64,000 bases of DNA from Rubrivivax sp. Its GTDB lineage: Bacteria > Pseudomonadota > Gammaproteobacteria > Burkholderiales > Burkholderiaceae_C. The notes beneath the pieces are model-generated. The model was given only the letters and a program-made list of their open reading frames with translations. It was not told where the DNA came from and searched no databases. Of the stretch, positions 36,009 through 45,209 are shown piece after piece (the first letter of the stretch is position 1; each line of letters opens with the position of its first letter). Made by a program: the position numbers and the translations under genes. Location of the stretch: assembly GCA_030653385.1 (NCBI GenBank), contig JAURZM010000074.1, forward strand, positions 1-64,000. Reading direction: 5' to 3'.

Positions 36009-37232
36009 ATGTTGAAGCTCGAGCACGCACGCCAAGACCGCCAGTCGAAGGCCTTTACCGTCCTGGTGGCGCCCTCGGGCTTCAAGGAAAGCTTGAGTGC
36101 ACGCGAAGTTGCCGAGCACATCGCCACCGGCGTGCTGCGCGTGATGCCCGAGGCCCGAGTGCTCAAGGCGCCGATGGTCGATGGCGGCGAAGGTTTTACC
36201 GAAGCCCTGGTCGAAGCCACCGGCGGCACGATGCACGCCGTGCGCGTCACCGGTCCGGTCGGCGAGCCGGTGGATTCCTTCTTCGGCTTTCTCGGCGGCC
36301 GGGCGCGCAAGACAGCGGTGATCGAGATGGCCGCTGCGGCCGGTCTGCGCCTGGTGCCGCGCGACCGCCGCAACCCGATGTTGACCACCAGCTACGGCGT
36401 GGGCGAGTTGATCCGCGCCGCACTCGACGCCGGAGCCGAGCGCATCCTGCTCGGCTGCGGCGACTCCGGCGTCAACGACGGCGGCGCGGGCATGGCGCAA
36501 GCGCTCGGCGCGCGCCTGCTCGACGACAAAGGCTGGCCGATCGGCCACGGCGGCGGCGAGCTGAGCCGCCTGGCACGCATCGACCTCTCGCGCCCGGATC
36601 CGCGCTTGAAGCGCGTGCAACTCGACGCCGCCGTCAACTGGCACAACGTGCTGCTGGGCAAGCGCGGTGTCGCGCGCGTCTTCGGGCCGCAGAAGGGCGC
36701 CACGCCGGAGCAGGTGCTGGTGCTCGAGGGCGCCTTGCTGCGCTACGCAAGGACGATTGCCGGCGCCACCGGCGTGGATGTCGCCACCTTGCCGGGCGCC
36801 GGCGCCTCCGGCGGCCTCGGTGCCGGCTTCGCCGGCCTGCTCGGCGGGCGCCTGCACCCACGTTACGAGGTCGTGATGCAGTACCTCGAACTCGATCGCC
36901 TGATTGAACAGGCGGACCTGGTGATCACAGCCGAGGGCAGCCTCGACGGCCAGACGCCTTTTGGCAAGATTCCAGCCGAAGTGGCGCAACGCGCCAAGCG
37001 CCACGGCCTGCCGGTCATCGCGCTGGCGGGCACGATCGGCAAGGGCGTGCGCATCAACTTCGAGCATGGCATCGATGCCTTCGCCAGCATCCTGACCCGA
37101 CCCTGCACGCTCGAAGACGCGATCACCAACGCCGGCAAGCTGCTGGTGCGCGCGGCCGAAGACGTGCTGCGCATGGTCAGCGTGGGCATGTCGCTGCGCC
37201 GGCGGGCGCGCTTCGAGCGGCTGGTAGCCTGA
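36009..37232 (+). CDS. Glycerate kinase (GarK/GlxK family)
   Basis: About 407 residues of the PF02595 glycerate kinase family: VLVAPSGFKESLSAREVAEHI at the start, then APMVDGGEGFTEALVEATGG, TSYGVGELIRAALDAGAERIL, GCGDSGVNDGGAGMAQALG and a C-terminal ITAEGSLDGQTPFGKIP. It phosphorylates D-glycerate (to 2-phosphoglycerate) with ATP. ATG 36009 is six bases from GGAG; ATG 36003 overlaps the site. It is downstream of the SLC13 carrier, fitting an uptake-plus-activation pair for glycerate. Confidence 0.92.
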   Translation: MLKLEHARQDRQSKAFTVLVAPSGFKESLSAREVAEHIATGVLRVMPEARVLKAPMVDGGEGFTEALVEATGGTMHAVRVTGPVGEPVDSFFGFLGGRARKTAVIEMAAAAGLRLVPRDRRNPMLTTSYGVGELIRAALDAGAERILLGCGDSGVNDGGAGMAQALGARLLDDKGWPIGHGGGELSRLARIDLSRPDPRLKRVQLDAAVNWHNVLLGKRGVARVFGPQKGATPEQVLVLEGALLRYARTIAGATGVDVATLPGAGASGGLGAGFAGLLGGRLHPRYEVVMQYLELDRLIEQADLVITAEGSLDGQTPFGKIPAEVAQRAKRHGLPVIALAGTIGKGVRINFEHGIDAFASILTRPCTLEDAITNAGKLLVRAAEDVLRMVSVGMSLRRRARFERLVA

Positions 37233-37797
37233 GCCGTGCGGTGCGATCTGCGCAACGGATCGCAGTGAAACGGGAAGCGGATACGGCGGAATCGAATCGA
37301 GGCGCACCCAGTTGCAGTGCGCGTGAAGTCAAGGCACCCATCTGACCCGACATGCCCGATCGCCGCCGAGTGGCGCCGTGGCGCCAGCGCTTCCTGGGCG
37401 GCGGCATCGATGCAATTCACAAGGACGCGCCTCGCATGGGTCGGCCCGCCTCGGTCACGGCTGAGGTGGAGTCGCTGATCGTGCACGCCGCACGGCGCGA
37501 CATGCCTGCCAGCGCCACCCACTGGAGCAGAAGGCGTGTGCGGCTTGCCGATCAGGGCCCGCACCTTCGCCCTCCTGCTCGGCGTGGCAGCGCAGATGAG
37601 GCTCGGCGCGCCGCTGCCGCCTTCATGAGCGTTGATGACGTGGGATGAGCGCATGACAGCTGGCCGGGCCGCCCGGCCGCCGCAATCAACCGGGCCAGGG
37701 TTTGCCCGTACGTTCGCGGCGCAGTTGTATTCCGGATCGGTATAGCCCCAACGCAGCCGATGGCTACAGTGTTTCCATCCGTTGAGGAACCGCCGCC
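37233..37797. other. Gap with one transposase remnant and otherwise no gene
   Basis: 565 bp between the glycerate kinase and the ABC binding protein. Apart from the IS630 fragment listed separately, no open frame has family-like sequence. The last 100 bp should hold the promoter of the long operon beginning at 37798, but no clear -35/-10 pair was found; GAGGAACC precedes that start codon. Confidence 0.5.
37352..37560 (+). pseudogene. Remnant of an IS630-family transposase
   Basis: The frame from 37352 reads VAPWRQRFLGGGIDAIHKDA, PRMGRPASVTAEVESLIVHA and ASATHWSRRR. This follows the family order KWRxRFxxxGLxGLHDxPRxGRP, then the second helix-turn-helix and NATHWSTRSM. The N-terminal helix-turn-helix is lost, as is the entire DDE catalytic domain, so it is a short inactive relic. 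No terminal repeat was recognised. Confidence 0.7.
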
Positions 37798-39363
37798 ATG
37801 ATCAGCCGACGCCATCTCCTGCAAGCCCTGCACGCCACGCTGGCCGCGTTCACGCTGGCCCCGACTGCCAGCGCGCAGACTCGCCGCCGCGACGAGTTGA
37901 CGGTGGCCTTCCCGCGGCCCGTGATCACGCTCGACGGCAACTACGTCGACCTGCGCGAGAACGACATCCTCAACCTGCTGACCGACGACGCACTGTTCGC
38001 GCTGCACCCCACCACGGGCCAGCCGCAGCCGCTGGCCGCCGCCGAGATGCGAGCGGATGGCCCGACGCGCGTGCTGATCAAGCTGCGCCCCGACGTGCGC
38101 TTCCACGACGGCGCACCGCTCGCCGCCGAGGATGTGGTCTACACGCTGCAGCACGCCGTCGACCCCAAGGCCAAGCACACGCACTTCGCGCGCCTGTCGC
38201 GCTGGCTCAAGGGCGCCGAGGCCACCGCGCCCGACACGGTAGCGCTCACGCTGCACAACACCTACGCCATGGTGCAGCATGACCTGGCGATGTACGTGAA
38301 GTTGCGGCGCAAGGGCAGCTATCACAGGCCCGGCGCTCCCGACGGCATCGACGCGCAGGCCCAGGCGCGCCAGCTCAACGGCACCGGCCCCTACCGCGTG
38401 GTGGAGTTCCGCCCCGGCGAACGCGTGCGCCTGCAGCGCGTGGAAGGCTACGTCGACCGCGGCCCCAAGGCCGGCTCGCCGTGGCGCGAAATCACCATCC
38501 GCATCATCCCCGACTGGAGCACGCAGGCCGCCGAGGTGATGAGCGGCGGCGTGCACTGGACCTTCGGCATGCCGCAGGAGATTGCCGAAGGCGCGGCGAG
38601 CACGCGGCGCGCGCGTTTGCTCACCGGCCCGTCGATGCGGGTGTTCTACCTGTCGCTCGATGCCACCGGCAAGAGCGCCGGTGCCGAGGCCCTGACCAAG
38701 CTGGACGTGCGGCGCGCGTTCAACCACGCCATCAACCGCGAAGGCATCGTCAAGAACCTCATCGGCGGCACCGGCCGCGCCATCCACGCCGCCTGCGACC
38801 CCGTGCAGTTCGGCTGCGAGGCGCAGGCCGTGCCGCGCTATGCCTACGACACTGCGCGCGCCAAGACGCTGCTGGCGCAGGCCGGTTACCCCAACGGCCT
38901 GGACATCGAGTTGTGGGCTTCGCGCGACCGCCCCATCGCCGAGGTGCTGGTGGCCAACCTGCGCATGGCCGGCGTGCGCGCGCAGTTGCGCTACGTGCCC
39001 GGCCCCACGCTGGCGCAGGCCAGGCGCGAAGGCCGCGTGGCGGTGGAGATGGCCTCGTCGGGCAGCTTCGGCATCCCCGACGTGGGCGCGCTGCTGCCCG
39101 ACCGCCTGGGCGCCGGCAGCAACCGCAACTTTTCGGGCGACGAGGCACTGGGCAAGTCCCTTATCGCCGCGCAGAGCACTTTCGACGCGCAGGAACGCCG
39201 CCGCCACTTCGCGGCGGCGCTCAAGCGCATCGGCGAGCAGGCCTACTGGGTGCCGCTGTACGTGGACTCGCAGAACTTCCTGCTCCATCCGGACCTGCAG
39301 TTCACGCAGCCCACCGACGGCATGCCGCGCCTGTTCGCCGCGCGCTGGCGCGAAGGCGTCTGA
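37798..39363 (+). CDS. Peptide-type ABC transporter substrate-binding protein (family 5)
   Basis: 521 residues with a twin-arginine-like/Sec signal (SRRHLLQALHATLAAFTLAP then SAQ). The body follows the SBP_bac_5 (DppA/OppA/GsiB) plan: LRPDVRFHDGAPLAAEDVVYTL, NGTGPYRVVEFRPGERV, DVRRAFNHAINREGIVKNLI and AQAGYPNGLDIELW. It captures peptides or similar compounds in the periplasm. It is the first gene of an operon with two permeases, a fused ATPase, a LysR regulator, a hydrolase, an isoaspartyl peptidase and a porin, so small (iso)aspartyl or glutathione-like peptides are a reasonable ligand. Confidence 0.93.
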   Translation: MISRRHLLQALHATLAAFTLAPTASAQTRRRDELTVAFPRPVITLDGNYVDLRENDILNLLTDDALFALHPTTGQPQPLAAAEMRADGPTRVLIKLRPDVRFHDGAPLAAEDVVYTLQHAVDPKAKHTHFARLSRWLKGAEATAPDTVALTLHNTYAMVQHDLAMYVKLRRKGSYHRPGAPDGIDAQAQARQLNGTGPYRVVEFRPGERVRLQRVEGYVDRGPKAGSPWREITIRIIPDWSTQAAEVMSGGVHWTFGMPQEIAEGAASTRRARLLTGPSMRVFYLSLDATGKSAGAEALTKLDVRRAFNHAINREGIVKNLIGGTGRAIHAACDPVQFGCEAQAVPRYAYDTARAKTLLAQAGYPNGLDIELWASRDRPIAEVLVANLRMAGVRAQLRYVPGPTLAQARREGRVAVEMASSGSFGIPDVGALLPDRLGAGSNRNFSGDEALGKSLIAAQSTFDAQERRRHFAAALKRIGEQAYWVPLYVDSQNFLLHPDLQFTQPTDGMPRLFAARWREGV

Positions 39364-39387
39364 GCCGCACGCAAAGAGCCTGCTGAC

Positions 39388-40305
39388 ATGCTGCGTTACC
39401 TGATCGGCCGCCTGGCCACCGCACTGGCGGTGACGCTGACGCTGTCCGTCGTCACCTTCGTGCTGCTATTTCGCGCCACCGATCCGGCCTCGGCGATCGC
39501 CGGCGCCGACGCCAGCGCCGAGCGCGTGGCGCAGGTGCGCGCCGAGCTCGGGCTCGACCGCCCACTGGCCGTGCAATACGGCAGCTGGCTGGCCGACGTG
39601 GCGCAGGGCGATCTCGGCACCAGCTGGTACTGGAAGCAGCCGGTGCAGGAACTGCTCGCGGCACACGCCTGGCCGACGGTGCTGCTGTCGCTGGCGGCGG
39701 TGGCCGTCACGGTGCTGGTGGCGCTGCCGCTGGGCGTGGCCGCGGCGCTGCGGCCCAACAGCTGGATCGACCGCCTGGCCCTGGCCTTTGCCGTGGCGGC
39801 GCAGGCTCTGCCCACCTTCTGGCTCGGCCTGGTGCTGATCGTCGTGTTCGCGCTGCAGTTGGCCTGGCTGCCGGTCTCGGGCGACACCACCTGGCAGCAC
39901 TACGTGCTGCCGGCCGTGGTGCTGGGCCTGGTGTCGGTGCCGGCAGTGATGCGGCTCACACGCACCGGGCTGCTGGAGGCCATGGCGTCCGACTATGTGC
40001 GCACCGCACGCGCCAAGGGCGTGCCGCCGCTGGTGGTGATGCTGCGCCACGCGCTGCGCAACGCCGTGCTGCCGGTGGTGGCGGTGTTGGCGGTGCAGTT
40101 GGGCAACAAGCTCGGCGGCTCGGTGGTCACCGAGAGCGTATTCGCCATCAACGGGCTCGGGCGCCTGGCGCTGCAGTCGGTGCTGGCGGCCGACCTGCCC
40201 ACGGTGCAGATGCTGGTGTTCGTGTTCGCGCTGATCTTCATCGTGCTGAACATGGTCGCCGACCTGCTGAATGCCGCGCTCGACCCGCGCGTGCGCATCG
40301 CCTGA
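39388..40305 (+). CDS. Peptide-type ABC transporter permease (DppB/GsiC type)
   Basis: 305 residues, six membrane helices. The N-terminal MLRYLIGRLATALAVTLTLS and RAELGLDRPLAVQYGSWLADV are standard for DppB-like permeases; the EAA loop is LLEAMASDYVRTARAKGVPPLVVMLRHALRN shortened here to its core ARAKGVPPLVVMLRH. Forms the channel with the next gene product. It starts 24 bases after the binding-protein gene. Confidence 0.93.
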   Translation: MLRYLIGRLATALAVTLTLSVVTFVLLFRATDPASAIAGADASAERVAQVRAELGLDRPLAVQYGSWLADVAQGDLGTSWYWKQPVQELLAAHAWPTVLLSLAAVAVTVLVALPLGVAAALRPNSWIDRLALAFAVAAQALPTFWLGLVLIVVFALQLAWLPVSGDTTWQHYVLPAVVLGLVSVPAVMRLTRTGLLEAMASDYVRTARAKGVPPLVVMLRHALRNAVLPVVAVLAVQLGNKLGGSVVTESVFAINGLGRLALQSVLAADLPTVQMLVFVFALIFIVLNMVADLLNAALDPRVRIA

Positions 40306-40325
40306 AGTTCCTCTTGCCCGATTTC

Positions 40326-41246
40326 ATGCATACGCTACCCATGCCCGCCACTGCGGCAGCGCAGGAGTTGGAAGACCAACTCGCCCTCAGCCCCTGGCGC
40401 GTGGCGCGCTGCAAGCTCGTGCGCCACCGCGGCGCGCAGATCGGCTTTGCCTGCGTGGCGCTGCTGGTGCTGGCGGCGCTGCTGGCGCCCTGGCTGAGCC
40501 CGCACGACCCCTACGAGCAGGACTTGCTGCGCCGCCTGCTGCCGCCGGTCTGGGATGCCGAACGCGGCAGTTGGGCCTACCCGCTGGGCACCGACCACCT
40601 CGGGCGCGACTACCTCACGCGACTGCTGCACGGTGCGCGCATCTCGCTGGTCATCGGCGTGTCCGCGGCCAGCATCGGCGCCGTCATCGGCACCACGCTG
40701 GGCGTGGTGGCTGGCTTCTTCGGCGGCCTGGCCGACCGCGTCGTCAACTACCTGCTCACCTGCCAGCTCGCGCTGCCGGGGCTGCTGCTGGCGATGGCGC
40801 TGGTGTTCCTGATCGGGCCGTCCACCTGGGTGGTGATCGTCGTCATCGGCCTCTTGCACTGGACCTATTTCCTCGTCGTGGCGCGCAGCACCACGCAGCA
40901 GTTGCGCAGCCAGGATTTCGTGGCCGCAGCGCGCGCCGCCGGGGCTAGCCCGCTGCAGCTGCTGTGGCACGAGATCCTGCCCAACCTGCGCAGCCAGCTC
41001 ATCGTGGTCTTCACACTCGAGGTGGGGCTGGCCATCGTGGCCGAGGCCTCGCTGTCGTTCCTGGGTGTCGGCGTGCCTTCGCCCACGCCGTCGTGGGGGC
41101 TGATGATCGCCGAGGGCCGCAACTTCATGTTCCTGCGCCCCGAACTCGTGCTGCTGCCGGGCCTGGCGCTGTTCACGCTGGTGGTGGGCATCAACCTGCT
41201 GGGCGACGGGCTGCGCGACGCCACGGCCACGGGGGGGCGTTCATGA
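40326..41246 (+). CDS. Peptide-type ABC transporter permease (DppC/GsiD type)
   Basis: 306 residues with six membrane helices. Family features: LLAPWLSPHDPYEQDLLRRL, LGTDHLGRDYLTRLLHGARI in the conserved 'GTDxxGRD' region, and the EAA loop FVAAARAAGASPLQLLWHEI. It pairs with the DppB-type permease. ATG 40326 was chosen; ATG 40341 would drop five residues. The stop overlaps the ATPase start by 4 bases. Confidence 0.92.
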   Translation: MHTLPMPATAAAQELEDQLALSPWRVARCKLVRHRGAQIGFACVALLVLAALLAPWLSPHDPYEQDLLRRLLPPVWDAERGSWAYPLGTDHLGRDYLTRLLHGARISLVIGVSAASIGAVIGTTLGVVAGFFGGLADRVVNYLLTCQLALPGLLLAMALVFLIGPSTWVVIVVIGLLHWTYFLVVARSTTQQLRSQDFVAAARAAGASPLQLLWHEILPNLRSQLIVVFTLEVGLAIVAEASLSFLGVGVPSPTPSWGLMIAEGRNFMFLRPELVLLPGLALFTLVVGINLLGDGLRDATATGGRS

Positions 41247-43282
41247 GTTCCCCCCTGGTGGAGGTGCGCAACCTGCAGCTCAGCCTGCCGGTGCCCGGCG
41301 GGCGGTTGCACGCGCTGCGCGGCGTGGACTTCACGCTGCATGCCGGCCATACGCTGGGACTGGTGGGTGAGTCGGGCTGCGGCAAGTCGCTCACCGTGCA
41401 CACGCTGCTGGGCCTGCAGCCGCAGGCGGCCACGGTGACTGCGGCGGCGCTGCGCGTGGGCGGACACGAGCTGCTCGCCAGCGACGAGGCCACGCTCTCG
41501 CGCGAGTTGCGCGGCCGTGTCGCGGCGATGATCTTCCAGGAGCCGATGACCTCGCTCAACCCGGTGCTGCCGGTGGGCGCGCAGATTACCGAGGCGCTCA
41601 CCGTGCACGGCCTGGCCAGCCCGGCCGCGGCCACGCGGCGCGCGGTGGAACTGCTCGAGCGCGTGGGCATCGCCAACGCGGCTGCGCGGCTGGCGCAGTT
41701 TCCGCACCAGTTCAGCGGCGGGCAACGCCAGCGCATCATGATCGCGATGGCGCTGATGGCCGAGCCCGAGCTGCTCATCGCCGACGAGCCCACCACGGCG
41801 CTGGACGTCACGGTGCAGGCCGAGATCCTGTCGCTGCTCGACAGCCTGCGCCGCGAGATGCGCATGGCGATGATCCTGGTGAGCCACAACCTCGGCCTGG
41901 TCTCGCGCGTGTGCGACGACGTGGCCGTGATGTACGCCGGCCAGGTGGTGGAGCAGGCCCCCGTGCAGGCCCTCTTCGGCCGGCCGCAGCACCCCTACAC
42001 CCGCGGCCTGCTGGCTGCCGTCCCCGAGGGCCAGGTTCACGGTACGCGGCTGGGTGCCATCGCCGGCACCGTGCCGTCGCTGATGTCGCCACCGCAGGGC
42101 TGCGCCTTCGCGCCGCGCTGCCATCAGGCGCAGCCGGCCTGCCACGACACCGCGCCGCCGTGGGTGGGCCGCGGCGTGATGCACGGCGTGCGTTGCCTGC
42201 TGCCGCCGGTGGTGCTGCCCCAATCGATCCGCGCCGACGCCGACGCGGCACCGCGCGACCCCGGCGAGCCGGCCGACCCCGGCGCGGCGCTGCAGGGCGA
42301 CGGCCTGGTGCGCCGCTACCGCGTCAGCCGCGGCTTCTTCGCCAAGCCGGCGCAGTTGCGCGCGCTCGACGGCGTGAGCCTGGCGCTCCAGCGCGGCGAG
42401 GTGCTGGCGGTGGTGGGCGAGTCGGGCTGCGGCAAGAGCACGCTGGCGCGGCTGCTGCTGGGCCTGGAGCAGCCCGACGACGGCAGCGTGCGCCTGGGCC
42501 TGGAGGCCACCGACGCCCGGGCCCGCGCGCGCTACATCCAGCCCGTGTTCCAGGATCCGATGGCGTCGCTGAACCCGCGCCGCTCGGTGGCCGAGGCCAT
42601 CGCCCGGCCGCTCGAGGTGCATGGCCTGCTCGACGCCGCCGGCCGCCGCGAGCGCGTGCTGGCGCTGATGCAGCAGGTGGGCCTGCCGCTGCGGCTGTTC
42701 CATGCCTTCCCGGGGCAGCTCTCGGGCGGGCAGCGCCAGCGCGTGGCCATCGCGCGGGCGTTGGCGCTGGAGCCTCAGGTGCTGCTGTGCGACGAGCCGA
42801 CTTCGGCGCTGGACGTCTCGGTGCAGGCGCAGATCCTCAACCTGCTGGCCGACCTGCGCGCCGAGCGCGGGCTGTCGCTGCTGCTCATCACGCACGACCT
42901 CGGGGTGGTGCGCCACATGGCCGAGCGCGTGCTCGTCATGTACCTCGGCAGGGTGGTCGAAGAAGGCCCGGTGGCGCAGATCTTCGAGTCGCCGCGCCAC
43001 CCCTACACGCGCGCGCTGGTGGCCGCAGCGCTGCCGGTGGCGCCCGGCGCCGGCGTGCCGCCGCCGCAGATGAAGCCCGGCCGCGCCGACCCGACCGCGC
43101 CGCGCCAGGGCTGCGCCTTCGCGCCGCGCTGCCCGCAGGCCATCGAAAGCTGCCGCAGCGAGCCGCCGCTGCGCAGCGGGCCGGGTTTCCGTGTCGCCTG
43201 CCACCTGGCACCGGACGTGCTGCAGGCCGGGCCTGCCGCTGCCCTCACCATGCCGCACCCGGAGGTGACGACATGGAAATGA
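41243..43282 (+). CDS. Fused two-domain peptide ABC ATPase (GsiA/DppD-DppF type)
   Basis: 679 residues with two complete ATPase domains. Domain 1: Walker A GESGCGKSLT (about residue 45), signature SGGQRQRIM, Walker B LLIADEP. Domain 2: Walker A GESGCGKST (about 395), signature SGGQRQRVAIA, Walker B LLCDEP. Each ends with an oligopeptide/dipeptide C-terminal motif with four cysteines, such as GCAFAPRCHQAQPAC and GCAFAPRCPQAIESC. This single-chain form is like GsiA of the glutathione importer. It overlaps its neighbours at both ends. Confidence 0.95.
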   Translation: MSSPLVEVRNLQLSLPVPGGRLHALRGVDFTLHAGHTLGLVGESGCGKSLTVHTLLGLQPQAATVTAAALRVGGHELLASDEATLSRELRGRVAAMIFQEPMTSLNPVLPVGAQITEALTVHGLASPAAATRRAVELLERVGIANAAARLAQFPHQFSGGQRQRIMIAMALMAEPELLIADEPTTALDVTVQAEILSLLDSLRREMRMAMILVSHNLGLVSRVCDDVAVMYAGQVVEQAPVQALFGRPQHPYTRGLLAAVPEGQVHGTRLGAIAGTVPSLMSPPQGCAFAPRCHQAQPACHDTAPPWVGRGVMHGVRCLLPPVVLPQSIRADADAAPRDPGEPADPGAALQGDGLVRRYRVSRGFFAKPAQLRALDGVSLALQRGEVLAVVGESGCGKSTLARLLLGLEQPDDGSVRLGLEATDARARARYIQPVFQDPMASLNPRRSVAEAIARPLEVHGLLDAAGRRERVLALMQQVGLPLRLFHAFPGQLSGGQRQRVAIARALALEPQVLLCDEPTSALDVSVQAQILNLLADLRAERGLSLLLITHDLGVVRHMAERVLVMYLGRVVEEGPVAQIFESPRHPYTRALVAAALPVAPGAGVPPPQMKPGRADPTAPRQGCAFAPRCPQAIESCRSEPPLRSGPGFRVACHLAPDVLQAGPAAALTMPHPEVTTWK

Positions 43283-44244
43283 AGTGGCTCGAAGATCTCA
43301 TCGCGCTGGCGCACAGCGGCAGCTTCTCGGCGGCAGCCGTGGACCGGCATGTCACGCAGCCGGCGCTCAGCCGCCGCATCCGCGCGCTGGAGCAGTGGGT
43401 GGGCGCGCCGCTCATCAACCGCGCCGTCTACCCGGTGCAGCTCACGCCCTACGGCCAGGAGTTCGTGGTGCTGGCGCGCGAGACCGTGGCCTCGATGCAG
43501 GCCATCCGCGCCGACCTGCGTCAGGCCTCGGGTGCCGACGGCCAGCAGGTGCGCGTGCTGACGCTGCACACGCTGGCCACGCGCACGGTGCCGGAGCTGA
43601 TCGCACCGATGATGATTGCCGACCCGGCGCTGACGGTGGAGATCGTGCCCAGCGTGCAGGGCGTGGAGTCGCACTTCGATGCGCTCGACGGCGGCGGCGT
43701 GCAGGTGCTGGTGGGCTACTCGCAGCTCAAGCCCGAGGCGCGGCTGAAGGACTACGACCGCCGCATCGTCGCCCACGACGCGCTGTTGCCGGTGGCTTCG
43801 CGCGGCTTCGTCGACGACGACGGCCGCTGCGACCTGCAGCGATCGCGCGAGGTGCCGCTGCTGGGCTACTCGCCGTTCACCTTCTCGGCGGCGTTGCTGG
43901 ATCGGCTGTTCGCGCAGATCGGCACGCGCCTGGTGCTGCGCGCCGAGTCGCCGCTGGCCGAGACGCTGAAGGCGCTGTGCCTGCAGGGCCTGGGCGTGGC
44001 CTGGTTGCCGCGCAGCAGCGTGGCCGACGAGCTGGCCGCCGGCGCGCTGCGCCTGGTCGGCGCAGAGGGCTTGCATGTGCCGGTGGAGGTGTGCGCCTGG
44101 CGCCGGCTCGACCTGACCCACCGCCGCGCCGTGCGGCTGTTCGAGGCGCTGCCGTCGCTGGCCGCCGCCCCTGCGGTCTCCGTCCCCGCGGCCCGCGCCA
44201 CGCCCGGGGCTCGAACCCGGGGCAATACCCGAGGAACGAGATGA
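43273..44244 (+). CDS. LysR-family regulator within the peptide operon
   Basis: 323 residues: winged HTH at 3-62 (WLEDLIALAHSGSFSAAAVD then RHVTQPALSRRIRALEQWVG) and an effector domain from about 90. GAGG lies near ATG 43273, and the gene overlaps the ATPase by 10 bases and the hydrolase by 4, so it is co-translated with the genes it probably controls. The C-terminal extension (PAVSVPAARATPGARTRG) is unusual and disordered. The inducer is unknown, perhaps an imported peptide or aspartate. Confidence 0.9.
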   Translation: MEMKWLEDLIALAHSGSFSAAAVDRHVTQPALSRRIRALEQWVGAPLINRAVYPVQLTPYGQEFVVLARETVASMQAIRADLRQASGADGQQVRVLTLHTLATRTVPELIAPMMIADPALTVEIVPSVQGVESHFDALDGGGVQVLVGYSQLKPEARLKDYDRRIVAHDALLPVASRGFVDDDGRCDLQRSREVPLLGYSPFTFSAALLDRLFAQIGTRLVLRAESPLAETLKALCLQGLGVAWLPRSSVADELAAGALRLVGAEGLHVPVEVCAWRRLDLTHRRAVRLFEALPSLAAAPAVSVPAARATPGARTRGNTRGTR

Positions 44245-45209
44245 CCCACCCTGCTTCCGACCTGGCCACGCGCCGCCACCTGCTGGCGTTGGCCGCCGGC
44301 TGGCCGCTGCTGGGCTACGCCAACGCGCCGGCACCGATGCCGTCACCGGCCGCCGCACCACCGGCTGCCGCACCCCCGGCCGCCGCCGCGTTGCCCGCCG
44401 GATCGCACGTGCTCGGCTTCGCGGCGCCGGGCCTCGGTGCCACGCCCGACGACATCCGCGTGCACGCCCACCGGCCGGCGCGCTGGCAGCCCGACGATCC
44501 GGTGGCCGTGGTCCTGCACGGCACCAACCGCGACGCCGACCGCTACCTGCGCAACTGGGTGGAGCCGGCCGAGGACGCCGGCATCCTGGTGCTGGTGCCC
44601 GAGTTCACGCAGGCCAAGTTCCCCAAGCGCAGCTTCTACAACTTCGGCAACGTCGTCGACGAGGAGATGCGCCTGCGGCCGCGCGAGCAGTGGTCGTTCC
44701 GGGTCGTCGACGACGCCTTCGCCGCCGCGCGCACGGCCTTCGGCGCGCGCCGCGAACGCTTCGCGCTGTACGGCCACTCGGCCGGCGCGCAGTTCGTGCA
44801 TCGCTACCTGCTGATGGCCGAGGCCTCGCGCGCCGAGCTGATCATCAGCGCCAACGCGGGCTCGTACACGCTGCCCAACCGCGACGGCAACTTCCCCTGG
44901 GGCCTGGCCAACGCCGCCGTGACGGCCGACGACCTGAAGCGCGCCTTCGCGCGGCCGGTGGTGCTGCTGCTGGGCGAGAACGACAACGACCCGATGCACG
45001 CCAGCCTGCCCTCCGACCCCGAGGCCAAGGCGCAGGGCCCGCATCGGCTGGCGCGGGGGCAGAACTTCCACGCCACGGCGCGTTCGGTGGCCGCCGAGCT
45101 GGGTGTGCCGCTGCGCTGGCGCGTGCAGACGGTGCCCGGCGTCGGCCACTCCGACCGCGGCATGGCGCCGGTGGCGATGCAGCTCGTGCGTCGCGGCGTG
45201 GTGGCATGA
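44241..45209 (+). CDS. Exported alpha/beta hydrolase
   Basis: 322 residues with an N-terminal export signal (TRRHLLALAAGWPLLGYANA) followed by an Ala/Pro-rich linker of about 30 residues. The catalytic fold has an oxyanion-type HGTNRDADRYLRNW, the nucleophile elbow GHSAG (Ser180), an acid in LLLGENDNDPMHA and a late histidine in VPGVGHSDRG. It resembles PHB-depolymerase-like and peptidase-like hydrolases and acts in the periplasm or outside. Gene order suggests it produces or trims the compound taken up by the adjacent ABC importer. Confidence 0.85.
   Translation: MTHPASDLATRRHLLALAAGWPLLGYANAPAPMPSPAAAPPAAAPPAAAALPAGSHVLGFAAPGLGATPDDIRVHAHRPARWQPDDPVAVVLHGTNRDADRYLRNWVEPAEDAGILVLVPEFTQAKFPKRSFYNFGNVVDEEMRLRPREQWSFRVVDDAFAAARTAFGARRERFALYGHSAGAQFVHRYLLMAEASRAELIISANAGSYTLPNRDGNFPWGLANAAVTADDLKRAFARPVVLLLGENDNDPMHASLPSDPEAKAQGPHRLARGQNFHATARSVAAELGVPLRWRVQTVPGVGHSDRGMAPVAMQLVRRGVVA

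Noticed and set aside
40865-43258. 797-codon minus-strand open frame opposite the fused ABC ATPase
   Set aside because: Arg/His/Gln-rich shadow; the plus strand carries both Walker and signature motifs.
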